Shown here: piece after piece, positions 25,465-33,650 of the stretch
How positions within the stretch are numbered: the first letter of the stretch is position 1
Layout of the letters: each line of letters starts with the position of its first letter
DNA from: CAZFVY01 sp964522665
Lineage (GTDB): Bacteria > Verrucomicrobiota > Verrucomicrobiia > Limisphaerales > CAZFVY01
Assembly (NCBI GenBank): GCA_964522665.1
Contig: CAZFVY010000060.1
Location: 1 to 40,541, forward strand
Reading direction: 5' to 3'
DNA: 40,541 bases
Notes under the pieces: generated by a model
What the model was told of the DNA's origin: nothing
The model's database searches: none
Seen by the model: only the letters and a program-made list of their open reading frames with translations
Translations under genes and position numbers: made by a program

Positions 25465-25917
25465 ATGCGCGCCGTTATCCAACGCGTTTCCTCCGCCTCC
25501 GTCACCATCGCTGGCCAGGCGCGTGGCGCGATCAACGCCGGCCTGCTCGTCCTCGCCGCCGTTGAAGAGAGCGATACCGCCGAAGACGTCGAGTGGCTAA
25601 GCGGCAAACTCGCGCGGCTCCGAATTTTCAACGACGAAAACGGGGTAATGAATCGATCGGTGATGGACGTCGTCGGCGACATCCTCCTGATCAGCCAATT
25701 CACCCTTTTTGCGAGCACGAAGAAAGGTAACCGGCCCTCCTACAGCCGCGCCGCCCGCCCGGAAGTCGCGATCCCGCTCTACGAGTCTCTCATCGCGCGC
25801 CTGTCTCAAGACCTTGGCAAGCCGATTCAAACTGGCGAGTTCGGCGCCGACATGCAGGTTGCCCTGCTCAACGACGGCCCGGTCACGATCCTCATCGACA
25901 CGCGGAACCGTGAGTGA
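25465..25917 (+). CDS. dtd: D-aminoacyl-tRNA deacylase
   Basis: Hydrolyses D-amino acids (and glycine) mischarged onto tRNA, protecting translation. The product is 150 residues, the normal length for DTD. Hallmarks: N-terminus MRAVIQRVSSASVTI, the catalytic-site motif SQFTLFAS, and the C-terminal cross-subunit motif LNDGPVTI containing the GP pair. The start ATG at 25465 gives the canonical N-terminus; the same frame stays open upstream to 25150 but overlaps the previous gene with non-family sequence. It lies 224 bp after the propeller gene. Confidence 0.96.
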   Translation: MRAVIQRVSSASVTIAGQARGAINAGLLVLAAVEESDTAEDVEWLSGKLARLRIFNDENGVMNRSVMDVVGDILLISQFTLFASTKKGNRPSYSRAARPEVAIPLYESLIARLSQDLGKPIQTGEFGADMQVALLNDGPVTILIDTRNRE

Positions 25918-25996
25918 AACCAGACCGAACGCCAATCCGCTCCCAACCGGCGATATTGACCGTGCGTTAACAAGGATTCGGGGTTACTCTCCGGCC

Positions 25997-26257
25997 ATGA
26001 CCTCGAAACCTTCGAGTTTGGCGGGATGGACACCGGAGCAGGTGGCGCAGGGCAAACGCTGGGCGCAGGCCTGGCGGGACGCGGGCGCGGTCATGGAACA
26101 ACTGCGGCGCCAGGAGTTGCGAGCGCTGGATTTGCCAGGCTCGATCGCGCTGCTTTGCGGCCCGGCGGACTACCATTCCCCCCCGCGCGCGCCCAAGCCG
26201 ACGTCCGGCCTGATCGAGCAGCAACGCTGGTTTATGAAAGCGGCCGGTCGTGACTGA
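25997..26257 (+). CDS. Small hypothetical protein paired with a nucleotidyltransferase
   Basis: An 86-residue soluble protein starting at the ATG at 25997 (MTSKPSSLAGWTPEQVAQGK). It is rich in charged helix-formers (KRWAQAWRDAGAVMEQLRRQ) and ends ...IEQQRWFMKAAGRD. I do not recognise a named domain. Its last 8 bp overlap the GTG start of the nucleotidyltransferase gene, so the two are translationally coupled. The arrangement of a small upstream protein with a MNT/AbiEii-like nucleotidyltransferase resembles toxin-antitoxin pairs; the role is inferred. An open frame beginning at 25709 covers it but overlaps dtd and is not credible upstream of 25997. Confidence 0.7.
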   Translation: MTSKPSSLAGWTPEQVAQGKRWAQAWRDAGAVMEQLRRQELRALDLPGSIALLCGPADYHSPPRAPKPTSGLIEQQRWFMKAAGRD

Positions 26258-26816
26258 AGTCATTCGCGCGGCGATCGCATTGCAGGGTTTCTGCGAATCC
26301 CGCGGCTGGCGCTTCTGCGTCATTGGCGGGCTGGCGCTACTGCGCTGGGGCGAACCACGCGAAACCGTCGATGTGGATATCACGCTCCTTACTGGCTTCG
26401 GCGGAGAGGAACCTTTTGTCAATAGCCTGCTTGCAGTTTACGAGCCACGGGTCCCAAATCCCGCCGAATTCGCGCTAACCCATCGTGTTCTGCTTCTGCG
26501 TGCGAAATCCGGCGTCGGCTTGGATATCGCTCTGGGGGGCTTGCCTTTTGAAGAGTCCGCCGTCGCGCGATCAAGCTCGTTCGCCTACCCTGGAGCCGCG
26601 GGGATTCGCACCTGCTCGGCCGAAGACCTCATCGTCATGAAAGCCTTCGCCTCTCGGGCCAAGGATTGGCTCGACATCGAGGGCGTCCTCGTTCGGCAGG
26701 CCGGACGTCTGGATTGGTCCTATATACAGGATCAACTCCTTCCGTTGGCGGAACTCAAGGGAGCCCCCGAAATCGTGGGCGAATTAGAGAAACGTCGCCT
26801 CGAATTCGAGCGTTGA
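26250..26816 (+). CDS. Nucleotidyltransferase-fold protein (AbiEii-like)
   Basis: A 188-residue protein of the DNA polymerase beta-like nucleotidyltransferase fold. The signature CVIGGLALLRWGEPRETVDV holds the GG pair and the first metal-binding acidic residues (DVDITLL). A downstream acidic residue (GLDIALGGLPFE) and CSAEDLIVMKAFASRAKDWL complete the pattern seen in AbiEii/AbiGii-type toxins and related MNT proteins. The start is GTG at 26250, overlapping the upstream small gene by 8 bp. The family transfers nucleotides to protein or RNA targets in known toxin-antitoxin and phage-exclusion systems; here the target is unknown. Confidence 0.82.
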   Translation: MTEVIRAAIALQGFCESRGWRFCVIGGLALLRWGEPRETVDVDITLLTGFGGEEPFVNSLLAVYEPRVPNPAEFALTHRVLLLRAKSGVGLDIALGGLPFEESAVARSSSFAYPGAAGIRTCSAEDLIVMKAFASRAKDWLDIEGVLVRQAGRLDWSYIQDQLLPLAELKGAPEIVGELEKRRLEFER

Positions 26817-26949
26817 ATCGCACTCGGGTGGCGAGCGGCGCTTTCAGCCTCGATGAGCGCCTTGGCAAAAACGTTTGAACGTCAACCGGGCGAATCCCGC
26901 CCTTCTTGGATCGGCTTGACGGCGCCGGGCGAAAAAAGAATGATGGCGC

Positions 26950-27339
26950 ATGATTGTTCAGGGCATCGTCAATCCGCACCTTAATTCCTTGCTCTGCCGC
27001 GTTCGCCATACGAATTCGGTGGTGATCGCCGATGCGGCGTTTCCGTATTGGCCGATGATTGAAACGGTCGATATCTCCCTGATCAAAGGCATCCCAACGG
27101 TTCTGCAGGTCCTGGCCGCGATCCGTCCGAATTTCAAAATCGGTGAAATCTTCATGGCGCAGGAATTCAAGGAAACCAACACCCGCAAGACCCAAAGCGC
27201 GTTCGCGCAAGCGTGCGCGGGCGTTACGATGACGTTCGAACCGCACCTTGAGTTCAAGCAACGCGTGCCGAAGGCGATCGGACTGATCCGCACGGGCGAC
27301 ACGACGGCCTACGGCAATATGATCCTCGTTTCGGTCTAA
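26950..27339 (+). CDS. RbsD/FucU family sugar mutarotase
   Basis: A 129-residue protein of the RbsD/FucU family, which interconverts ring or anomeric forms of ribose or fucose. The catalytic His of RbsD aligns by position with H20 in RVRHTNSVVIADAAFP, with D28 also conserved. The C-terminal IRTGDTTAYGNMIL matches the family's active-site Tyr/Asn segment. A single base separates its stop from the start of the TIM-barrel isomerase, so the two are co-transcribed. Whether the sugar is fucose, ribose or another cannot be decided from sequence; the neighbouring Zn dehydrogenase suggests a hexose-type sugar or its acid. Confidence 0.88.
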   Translation: MIVQGIVNPHLNSLLCRVRHTNSVVIADAAFPYWPMIETVDISLIKGIPTVLQVLAAIRPNFKIGEIFMAQEFKETNTRKTQSAFAQACAGVTMTFEPHLEFKQRVPKAIGLIRTGDTTAYGNMILVSV

Positions 27340-27340
27340 C

Positions 27341-28174
27341 ATGCTCTCCTCTAGCGTTACCATCTCCCTGGTGCCCGAGGCCAAGGGCGGGCCATTTGTG
27401 TTCTGGGGCGATTTGGCGGGTGGCTGCGCCCAGGCGGCGGCGATTGGCTTCGACGCCGTCGAGGTATTCCCGCCCAGTCCGGACGCGATCGCGCCGGAGA
27501 CGCTCCGCGCGCTGCTGACGCGCCACGGCTTGAAATTGGCGGCCGTGGGCAGCGGCGCGGGCTGGGTCATTCATCGCCTGCGCTTGACTCACGCGGACGC
27601 GCAGATTCGTCTGCAAGCGCGGCAGTTTATCGCGCGCATGATCGATTTCGCCGCGCCGTTCGGAGCGCCGGTCATTATCGGCTCGATGCAAGGACGGTTC
27701 GAGGATGGCATCGACCGGACGCAAGCCCTGGCGTGGCTGGCCGAGGGCCTCAACTTCCTCGGTGAACACGCCTCCCAGCGCGGCGTGGGCCTGTTCTACG
27801 AGCCGCTCAATCGTTACGAAACCAATCTCATCAATCAGCTCGGTGAAGGGGTTGAATTTTTGAAATCGCTTTCGACCGCCAACGTCAAACTCCTCGCTGA
27901 CCTGTTCCACATGAACATCGAGGAGCCATCGCTGCCGGCGGCGATCCGGGAGCACGGCGCCTACATCGGCCATTTGCATTTCGTCGATAGCAACCGCCGC
28001 GCCGCCGGCCAGGGACACATCGATTTCGCGCCGATCGCGCTCGCGCTGCGCGAGGCGGGCTACACCGGTTACGCCTCGGTCGAGGCCCTGCCGCTGCCCG
28101 ATCCGGAAACCGCGGCCCGCCTCAGTTTGGCCGCGTTCAAGCGCTATTTTGAAGCTGGCCTGTGGTCGCCGTAA
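27341..28174 (+). CDS. Sugar-phosphate isomerase/epimerase-like TIM barrel (hydroxypyruvate isomerase-like)
   Basis: A 277-residue AP-endonuclease-2 type TIM barrel, the fold of hydroxypyruvate isomerase, xylose isomerase-like and tagatose epimerase-like enzymes. Metal-site candidates are the Glu in GLFYEPLNRYETN, the Asp/His of LLADLFHMNIEE, the His/Asp of IGHLHFVDSNR and the Glu in YASVEALPLPD. Such proteins isomerise ketoses or aldoses with a divalent metal. The start ATG is one base after the mutarotase stop; the Zn dehydrogenase follows 62 bp downstream. The three form a plausible sugar-catabolic unit. Confidence 0.88.
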   Translation: MLSSSVTISLVPEAKGGPFVFWGDLAGGCAQAAAIGFDAVEVFPPSPDAIAPETLRALLTRHGLKLAAVGSGAGWVIHRLRLTHADAQIRLQARQFIARMIDFAAPFGAPVIIGSMQGRFEDGIDRTQALAWLAEGLNFLGEHASQRGVGLFYEPLNRYETNLINQLGEGVEFLKSLSTANVKLLADLFHMNIEEPSLPAAIREHGAYIGHLHFVDSNRRAAGQGHIDFAPIALALREAGYTGYASVEALPLPDPETAARLSLAAFKRYFEAGLWSP

Positions 28175-28236
28175 AACCGGCGCCCGCGCGGCCCGAACAG
28201 CGCGCGACCCCGCAGCCCCACCTTCCGTGACGAATT

Positions 28237-29262
28237 ATGAAAGCCATTCTGCTTGAAAAACCCCAACACTTCACGATGACGGACGTCGCCGCGCCGGGAG
28301 AACCTGGCCCGGGCGAGGCGCGCGTGCGCGTGCATCGAGTGGGCATTTGCGGCACCGACTACTCGGGCTTTCTCGGCAAGATGCCGTTCTACAGCTATCC
28401 GCGGATCCCCGGCCACGAGCTGGGCGTCGAAGTTCTGGCGGTCGGTCCGGACAGCGGTTCCGTCTCGCCGGGCCAGCGCTGCTCGGTCGAACCGTATATG
28501 AACTGCCAGACCTGCTTCGCCTGTCGGCGCGGCGGCGGCAATTGTTGCGAGAACCTGCAGGTGCTCGGCGTTCATACGGATGGCGGCATGCGTCCGGAGT
28601 TCATCGTCCCTTCCCGCAAGCTGCATCCTTCCACTCAATTAACCTGGGACCAATTGGCGCTGGTCGAAACGCTCGCGATCGGTTGCCACGCCGTCAATCG
28701 CGGCGCGCCGCAACCGCGGGAAAATGTGCTCGTGATTGGCGCCGGGCCGATTGGGTTGTCGGTGATCGAATTCGTCAAACTAAGCGGCGCGCGGACGATC
28801 GTGCTGGACCTGAATCAGCAGCGTCTCGATTTCTGCCGGCAGGTAATGGGCGTCGAGCACACGGTTTTTGCCAAAGGCGACGGTTCGGAACTTCAGGCGC
28901 TAAAGGACCTGACCGAGGGCGCGCTGCCGACGGTGGTCATCGATGCCACCGGCTCGAATAAGTCGATGTCCAACGCTCTCAATTACGTCGGCCACACGGG
29001 AAAGCTCGTGTTCGTCGGGATTACCACCGCTGAAGTGAGCTTCCTTCACCCTCTGATGCATCGGCGCGAGCTGAGCCTGCTCGCCTCACGCAACGCCTTG
29101 CCCGGCGATTTTGCCCGCATTATCCAGCTCATCGAACAAGGCCGGATTAATACGACCCCGTGGATTACTCACCACGCGAGGTTTGACGCCCTGATCGACG
29201 AATTCCCCCGCTGGTTGAAGCCCGAAACGGGCGTCATCAAGGCGATGGTCGATTTGGTCTAG
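28237..29262 (+). CDS. Zn-dependent alcohol/polyol dehydrogenase (LgoD/RspB-like)
   Basis: A 341-residue medium-chain dehydrogenase. The catalytic zinc site is VGICGTDYSGF, the GHE motif is PRIPGHELGVEV, and the structural zinc Cys cluster is NCQTCFACRRGGGNCCE. The NAD-binding site is VIGAGPIGLSVIEF. The segments VLGVHTDGGM and LLASRNALPGDFARI resemble what I recall of E. coli L-galactonate oxidoreductase (LgoD/YjjN) and RspB. The probable reaction is oxidation of a secondary alcohol in a sugar or aldonate. Its 3' end overlaps the 3' end of convergent folA by 26 bp (29237-29262). Confidence 0.9.
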   Translation: MKAILLEKPQHFTMTDVAAPGEPGPGEARVRVHRVGICGTDYSGFLGKMPFYSYPRIPGHELGVEVLAVGPDSGSVSPGQRCSVEPYMNCQTCFACRRGGGNCCENLQVLGVHTDGGMRPEFIVPSRKLHPSTQLTWDQLALVETLAIGCHAVNRGAPQPRENVLVIGAGPIGLSVIEFVKLSGARTIVLDLNQQRLDFCRQVMGVEHTVFAKGDGSELQALKDLTEGALPTVVIDATGSNKSMSNALNYVGHTGKLVFVGITTAEVSFLHPLMHRRELSLLASRNALPGDFARIIQLIEQGRINTTPWITHHARFDALIDEFPRWLKPETGVIKAMVDLV

Positions 29263-29794
29263 GCTGTTCCGCGCCAGGAGAGGAAGCCGACTGACGCACT
29301 TCGGCCGGCGGCGGACCGCCGACCTTTTCCAACGCGCGATTTCGATAGCGCCGAATCGTGAACTCCGGGACGTCAAGCACAGTGTCCTGCAATTCAAACC
29401 GATCCTCAAATGGCGGAAAGAACACGTCGCCGGCGACCTCGCGTTTGACCAGAGTCAGATACAAATTCACGCAGCGAGGCAGCGCCAACTCATAAATCTG
29501 CGCGCCGCCGCAGATGAAGACTTGCCGGTCGTCAGCGTTCAATTCGATCTCGTTCAAATCCGCGACCGTTCGCACGCCCGGATAGCTGAATTGAGAGCGG
29601 CTGATCACGATGGTCTCCCGATTTGGCAACGGCCTGCCAATCGACTCAAAGGTCTTGCGCCCCATCACAACGACTTGCCCGGTCGTCATCTTTTTGAACC
29701 AGCGAAAATCCTCCGGCAAATGCCAGGGAATCCGCTGTCCCGCTCCGATCACGCGGTTCAGTGACATCGCGGCGATGGCGCTGAAAGCCTTCAT
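29237..29794 (-). CDS. folA: Dihydrofolate reductase
   Basis: Reduces dihydrofolate to tetrahydrofolate with NADPH. It has 185 residues. N-terminal IAAMSLNRVIGAGQRIPWHL and catalytic acid E28 (about) in LPEDFRWFK are canonical, as are MGRKTFESIGRPLPNR and ICGGAQIYELALP. The chromosomal DHFR core ends near residue 160; the last ~25 residues form a Pro/Ser-rich tail with no known role. The gene lies 48 bp after thyA on the same strand, the usual pairing because ThyA produces the dihydrofolate that FolA recycles. The tail is encoded in the region overlapping the convergent dehydrogenase gene. Confidence 0.95.
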   Translation of the reverse strand: MKAFSAIAAMSLNRVIGAGQRIPWHLPEDFRWFKKMTTGQVVVMGRKTFESIGRPLPNRETIVISRSQFSYPGVRTVADLNEIELNADDRQVFICGGAQIYELALPRCVNLYLTLVKREVAGDVFFPPFEDRFELQDTVLDVPEFTIRRYRNRALEKVGGPPPAEVRQSASSPGAEQPRPNRPSP

Positions 29795-29842
29795 CGTGGT
29801 CGGACGGCAATTTTTTCGCGCAGGGGAGTCACGAGGCGGGCG

Positions 29843-30637
29843 TTACACCGCGATCGGCGCCTTGATGCCCGGATGCGGGTCGTAGCCGGTCAGTTCAAAG
29901 TCCTCGAATTTGAAACCGTGAATGTCGTTCACCTGCGGATTAAGCCGCATTTTCGGCAGCGGCCGAGGTTCGCGCGAGAGCTGGAGCCGGGCCTGATCGA
30001 GGTGGTTGGCGTAGAGATGCAGGTCACCGAACGTGTGTACAAAAGTCCCAGGTTTCAGGCCGCAAACCTGCGCGACCATGAGCGTGAGCAGCGCGTAGGA
30101 CGCGAGATTGAAGGGTACCCCCAGGAATAGGTCGGCGCTGCGTTGGTAAAGCTGGCAACTCAACTCGCCGTCCAGCACGAAGAATTGGAACAACGCGTGG
30201 CATGGCGGCAGGCGCATTTGACTCGATTCGCCCGGGTTCCAGGCGGTGACGATGTGCCGGCGGCTGTCGGGTTGCGCGTGGAGTTGCGCGATCACTTGAT
30301 CGATTTGATTGATCGAGCGCCCGTCCGCGGTCCGCCAGTCGCACCATTGCGCGCCGTAAATCCGCCCGAGATTTCCGTCGGCGTCCGCCCATTCATCCCA
30401 AATCGTGACGCCGTGATCGCGGAGGTACTTCACGTTGGTGTCGCCCCGCAGAAACCACAGCAATTCGTAAATGATCGACTTAAGGTGCAGTTTCTTGGTG
30501 GTGAGCAGCGGGAAGCCACCGGACAGCGGGTACCGGGCTTGCGCGCCGAACACCGCGTAGGTCCCGGTGCCGGTCCGGTCGGCCTTGAATTTACCCTCGT
30601 CGAGCACGAGGCGCAGGAGTTGATGGTATTGCTGCAT
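29843..30637 (-). CDS. thyA: Thymidylate synthase
   Basis: Methylates dUMP to dTMP using methylene-tetrahydrofolate. The 264 residues equal the length of E. coli ThyA. Signatures are DRTGTGTYAVFGAQ, FPLLTTKKLHLKSIIYELLW, GRIYGAQWCDWR, catalytic Cys in LPPCHALFQF, RSADLFLGVPFNLASYALL and HTFGDLHLYANH. It starts 7 bp after the stop of the glycosyltransferase fusion gene, and folA follows after 48 bp, so the three genes probably form one transcript. Confidence 0.97.
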   Translation of the reverse strand: MQQYHQLLRLVLDEGKFKADRTGTGTYAVFGAQARYPLSGGFPLLTTKKLHLKSIIYELLWFLRGDTNVKYLRDHGVTIWDEWADADGNLGRIYGAQWCDWRTADGRSINQIDQVIAQLHAQPDSRRHIVTAWNPGESSQMRLPPCHALFQFFVLDGELSCQLYQRSADLFLGVPFNLASYALLTLMVAQVCGLKPGTFVHTFGDLHLYANHLDQARLQLSREPRPLPKMRLNPQVNDIHGFKFEDFELTGYDPHPGIKAPIAV

Positions 30638-30644
30638 GTCTAAA

Positions 30645-33203
30645 TTAAACTCGGTCGTCCGGCTTGCCGTCGGCGACCGTCTTTGGCGGGACGCGCGGCA
30701 CCGGAATCAGCCTTAGTGGCTTGGCCGTTTCCTCGAGGAAGACGGCGATCAGGCGTTGCAAGTCCCGCTGTTCGCGCTGGAGCCACCAGGCGAAAACCAG
30801 GAGCGACAACAGGAGTGTCCACAACCACGGGAACGCGCGCCAGGCAAAACCGATCAAGAGCAACTCGAGACCCACGGTGGACCAGAAACTGGCCCGCGCC
30901 AGCAGGCTCCAGCGAGGCCGCAGGCGGCAGCGGATCAATTGTTTTCCCAACGCGTGCGCCTCGGTCACGGTCGTCAATTGGAGGCGGCTCCAGCGGCTGC
31001 CGAAGATTTCGAGGTCGAACTCCTGCCAGCCCGCGTCGGCCTTGTTCGGCCAGCCGCGCTTTTCGAGTTGATCGAGCACCGCGGTCAGGAACGTCATCCG
31101 ATCCGTGCCGTGCTCGTCCCAAAAATGCACCTCGTCAAACCGGCGGCCCTGGCTTTTGAGGCTGAGGGAATCGAGGTTCTCTTTGGCCGAGAGCGGGCTT
31201 TGGTGCAGGCTTAAGTGCCCTTGGTATCGCGCCCAGGCGCGTACTATTGGTTGCAGAAAATAGAGGAGCGCCACCAGGGGGCGGGAGATCAGGCGCTGCT
31301 TGCGCTTGGGGATTTCCGCCTGCCGCGCCGCGATCACGCAGACCGAGTATGACATGAGCAAACTGGTGACCGCGAGCGGCGCCAGCGCGGGAAACGTCGG
31401 CGCCATCACCAGCAGCGGCACGGTCACCAAGACGTGGTATTCGAGGCTGGTGAAGAACGCGAGCGCCGGCGCCGGCCGGGCGGCGTAAAGCGTTTGGAAT
31501 AGTCCGGCGCCGAACAAGCCGTGATAGATCATCGGACGGCGAAGCAGAATGCCGAACTTGGCCGAGGAATAAATGCGACCGCGCCAGATGTTACCGCCGA
31601 TGGCGTTGAAATACTCCGGGTGCTTGCGCACGAGGAGCGCTTCGGCTTCGCCGTAACCGTGCTGTTGTTTCAGGTAATCCCCGACCGTTGAACGCCGATG
31701 GTGCCAGACAAAGCCTGCCGGACTGAAACCGATGCGGCAACCCCGTTCCTGCAGGCGCCAACAAATATCCACGTCATCGCCGGCCTTGCGAAAGATCGGA
31801 TCGAAGCAGCCGATTTCCAGGAGCGCCGACTTGTAGAACGCCATGTTGCAGCCAGGGATGTGCTCCGCCAGCCGATCAGTGAGCATCACGTGGGCGGGAC
31901 CGCCCGGCGAAACCATCACGGCGGCCGCCACCCAGGAATCGTCCGGTGGCAGCAGATTCAGCCCGCCGATGCCCGCGTACTTGCTCTTCAACAAATCACC
32001 GACCAGGTAGTAGAGCCAGTCCTCGTCCGCTTGGCAGTCGGCGTCGGTGAACGCGATCACTTCCCCGCGGGCGGCGGCGATCCCGGTGTTCCGGGCGACC
32101 GACAATCCCTGGTTGGTTTCGTGGCGCAAGACGCGAAACTGCGGATAATCCCCCACGATGTCCTGCGTCCAATCGGTCGAGCCATCGTCCACTAGAATGA
32201 CTTCGTAGTCCGGATAGTTCAGGCGGGTGAGCGAATTCAGGCACGCGTTCAGCGTCCGGGCGCCATTGTAGCTGGCCACGACGACCGAGACGGTGGGCGC
32301 GCCTTCCAGCGGAAAATAAGGCGCCGCGGCAAACGCCTGCTTCACCGCCCGAAACGAAGGCTTCGGGCGCCGGTCGCTCGTCGTCAGACCAAACCGCCAG
32401 TCCTCGACCAGCCGCCCATCCTTGTACCATTCGTCACTAAAGCTATAGACGAAACCGCCTGCCAGCCCACCGCGAAAGATCGCTTCGATTTGCCACGCGA
32501 GCGTTTCGCCTTGGACGCTTTCGCCCTCGCGTCCGGAATCGAGGCCGAACTCGCCCAGCACGAGCGGCTTTGCGTCGGCCAGCATTTGCAGTCGCGCCAG
32601 ATAGTTCTCGAACGGTCGTGGTTGGTGCAGATAAACGTTGAAGCAGAGAAAATCAACGCTGTGGGGCCGCAGAAACTCCGTGGTCGGGAAGGCTCCGAAT
32701 GTGCAGAGGCATTCCGGCTCCACGTCGCGGACGACCTCCACCAACTCATCGATGAAGCCAGCGACAGCGTCCGCGCCGCTCCAGCGCACGATGTCCGCGG
32801 GGATTTCGTTGACCACGCTGAGCGCGAAGACCGCCGGATGACGGGCGCATTCGGACGCGGCCTTTTGGACCGCCGCGCGCGCGTCGGTCTGGCTGGCCGC
32901 CGATTCGAGAAAGCAGACCTGTTTGTTCCAGGGAATGTCCACCAACAACCGCAGGTCGTTCTCCGCGGCCAGGTCGAGAAACCACGCCGGCGGGACTTCG
33001 TAGGTGCGCAGGACGTTCGCGCCCAACTCGCGCAACGCCGCGAAATCCCTGACCGTCTGGGCGGGCGACGCAAAGTGATCGCCGTCGAGGTTGGGGGCGA
33101 ACGGTCCATAGGAGAGACCCTTGAGGTAAAACTTCTTTCCGCCCAGGCGGAAGAACTTCCCGTCCAAACTCACACGGTGCGCGGCGCTGGAGGCAACAGC
33201 CAT
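30645..33203 (-). CDS. Glycoside hydrolase-like domain fused to family 2 glycosyltransferase, membrane-anchored
   Basis: An 852-residue fusion without a signal peptide. Residues ~1-295 resemble a TIM-barrel glycosidase of the GH2/GH5 clan, with two candidate catalytic Glu: E133 in SVVNEIPADI and E218 in PLVLGEFGLDS. Residues ~300-530 are a GT-A glycosyltransferase (VSVVVASYNGARTLNACLNS, VDDGSTDW at 338-345, DxD in FTDADCQAD, and an acceptor-site segment RKAGDDVDICWRLQERG). Hydrophobic segments follow (~560-640), then a soluble stretch, another hydrophobic segment (~775-805) and a basic tail. It probably makes or modifies an exported polysaccharide at the inner membrane; the sugar is unknown. 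It heads the operon with thyA 7 bp downstream. Confidence 0.88.
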   Translation of the reverse strand: MAVASSAAHRVSLDGKFFRLGGKKFYLKGLSYGPFAPNLDGDHFASPAQTVRDFAALRELGANVLRTYEVPPAWFLDLAAENDLRLLVDIPWNKQVCFLESAASQTDARAAVQKAASECARHPAVFALSVVNEIPADIVRWSGADAVAGFIDELVEVVRDVEPECLCTFGAFPTTEFLRPHSVDFLCFNVYLHQPRPFENYLARLQMLADAKPLVLGEFGLDSGREGESVQGETLAWQIEAIFRGGLAGGFVYSFSDEWYKDGRLVEDWRFGLTTSDRRPKPSFRAVKQAFAAAPYFPLEGAPTVSVVVASYNGARTLNACLNSLTRLNYPDYEVILVDDGSTDWTQDIVGDYPQFRVLRHETNQGLSVARNTGIAAARGEVIAFTDADCQADEDWLYYLVGDLLKSKYAGIGGLNLLPPDDSWVAAAVMVSPGGPAHVMLTDRLAEHIPGCNMAFYKSALLEIGCFDPIFRKAGDDVDICWRLQERGCRIGFSPAGFVWHHRRSTVGDYLKQQHGYGEAEALLVRKHPEYFNAIGGNIWRGRIYSSAKFGILLRRPMIYHGLFGAGLFQTLYAARPAPALAFFTSLEYHVLVTVPLLVMAPTFPALAPLAVTSLLMSYSVCVIAARQAEIPKRKQRLISRPLVALLYFLQPIVRAWARYQGHLSLHQSPLSAKENLDSLSLKSQGRRFDEVHFWDEHGTDRMTFLTAVLDQLEKRGWPNKADAGWQEFDLEIFGSRWSRLQLTTVTEAHALGKQLIRCRLRPRWSLLARASFWSTVGLELLLIGFAWRAFPWLWTLLLSLLVFAWWLQREQRDLQRLIAVFLEETAKPLRLIPVPRVPPKTVADGKPDDRV

Positions 33204-33650
33204 TGAATTACCTAGACGAGTGGGCGCCGAGTTTCAGTCATTCCGCGTTGCGATACCAAAACCATGCCCCGGGGTCAATAAGGTCCGGGCCGTGGTGCCC
33301 GGCGGACGCGTCAAAAACCTGAAACTCGAATCGTGTCATCCCGTTGCACGCGGACCAGGCGTCTCGTTCGGATTCACCTGCCTGCCTAATCAAAGAATCC
33401 CGGCGGGATTCCGCACCGTAGCCCAAGGTTGCTCGCGTCGCGGGCAACCTTGGGTGTTCGTCCCGTTCCGACCCAACCCCGAAGTGGGTTGCGCACCATT
33501 ATCCGCGCCAACCCGTTTCGGGGTTAGAAACGGAAGCGGCCAAAACCAAACAAGGCGCGCAACGTCATCCTTGGCGTTCGTGGCACAGCTCCGTTTGGGG
33601 TCGAAGGAAGGCGGGGCGCAATTCTCGCTCACCTCTTGGAACGGCCTCCT
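33204..33650. other. Intergenic region with palindromes
   Basis: About 450 bp between the MFS gene and the glycosyltransferase gene, both on the minus strand. It should carry the promoter of the glycosyltransferase-thyA-folA operon near 33204-33260, which I could not define. The centre is a palindrome cluster (33395-33525), listed separately. Nothing else was recognised. Confidence 0.5.
33395..33525. repeat. Cluster of four short palindromes
   Basis: In order: GAATCCC-GGC-GGGATTC (33395-33411); CCCAAGGTTGC, 11-nt spacer, GCAACCTTGGG (33422-33454); AACCC/GGGTT (about 33475-33490); AACCC/GGGTT (33510-33525). The second is a perfect 11-bp stem. From memory, hairpins built on CCCAAGGTTGC and AACCCC recur in many planctomycete and verrucomicrobial intergenic regions; copy number in this genome is not known. 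Confidence 0.6.
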
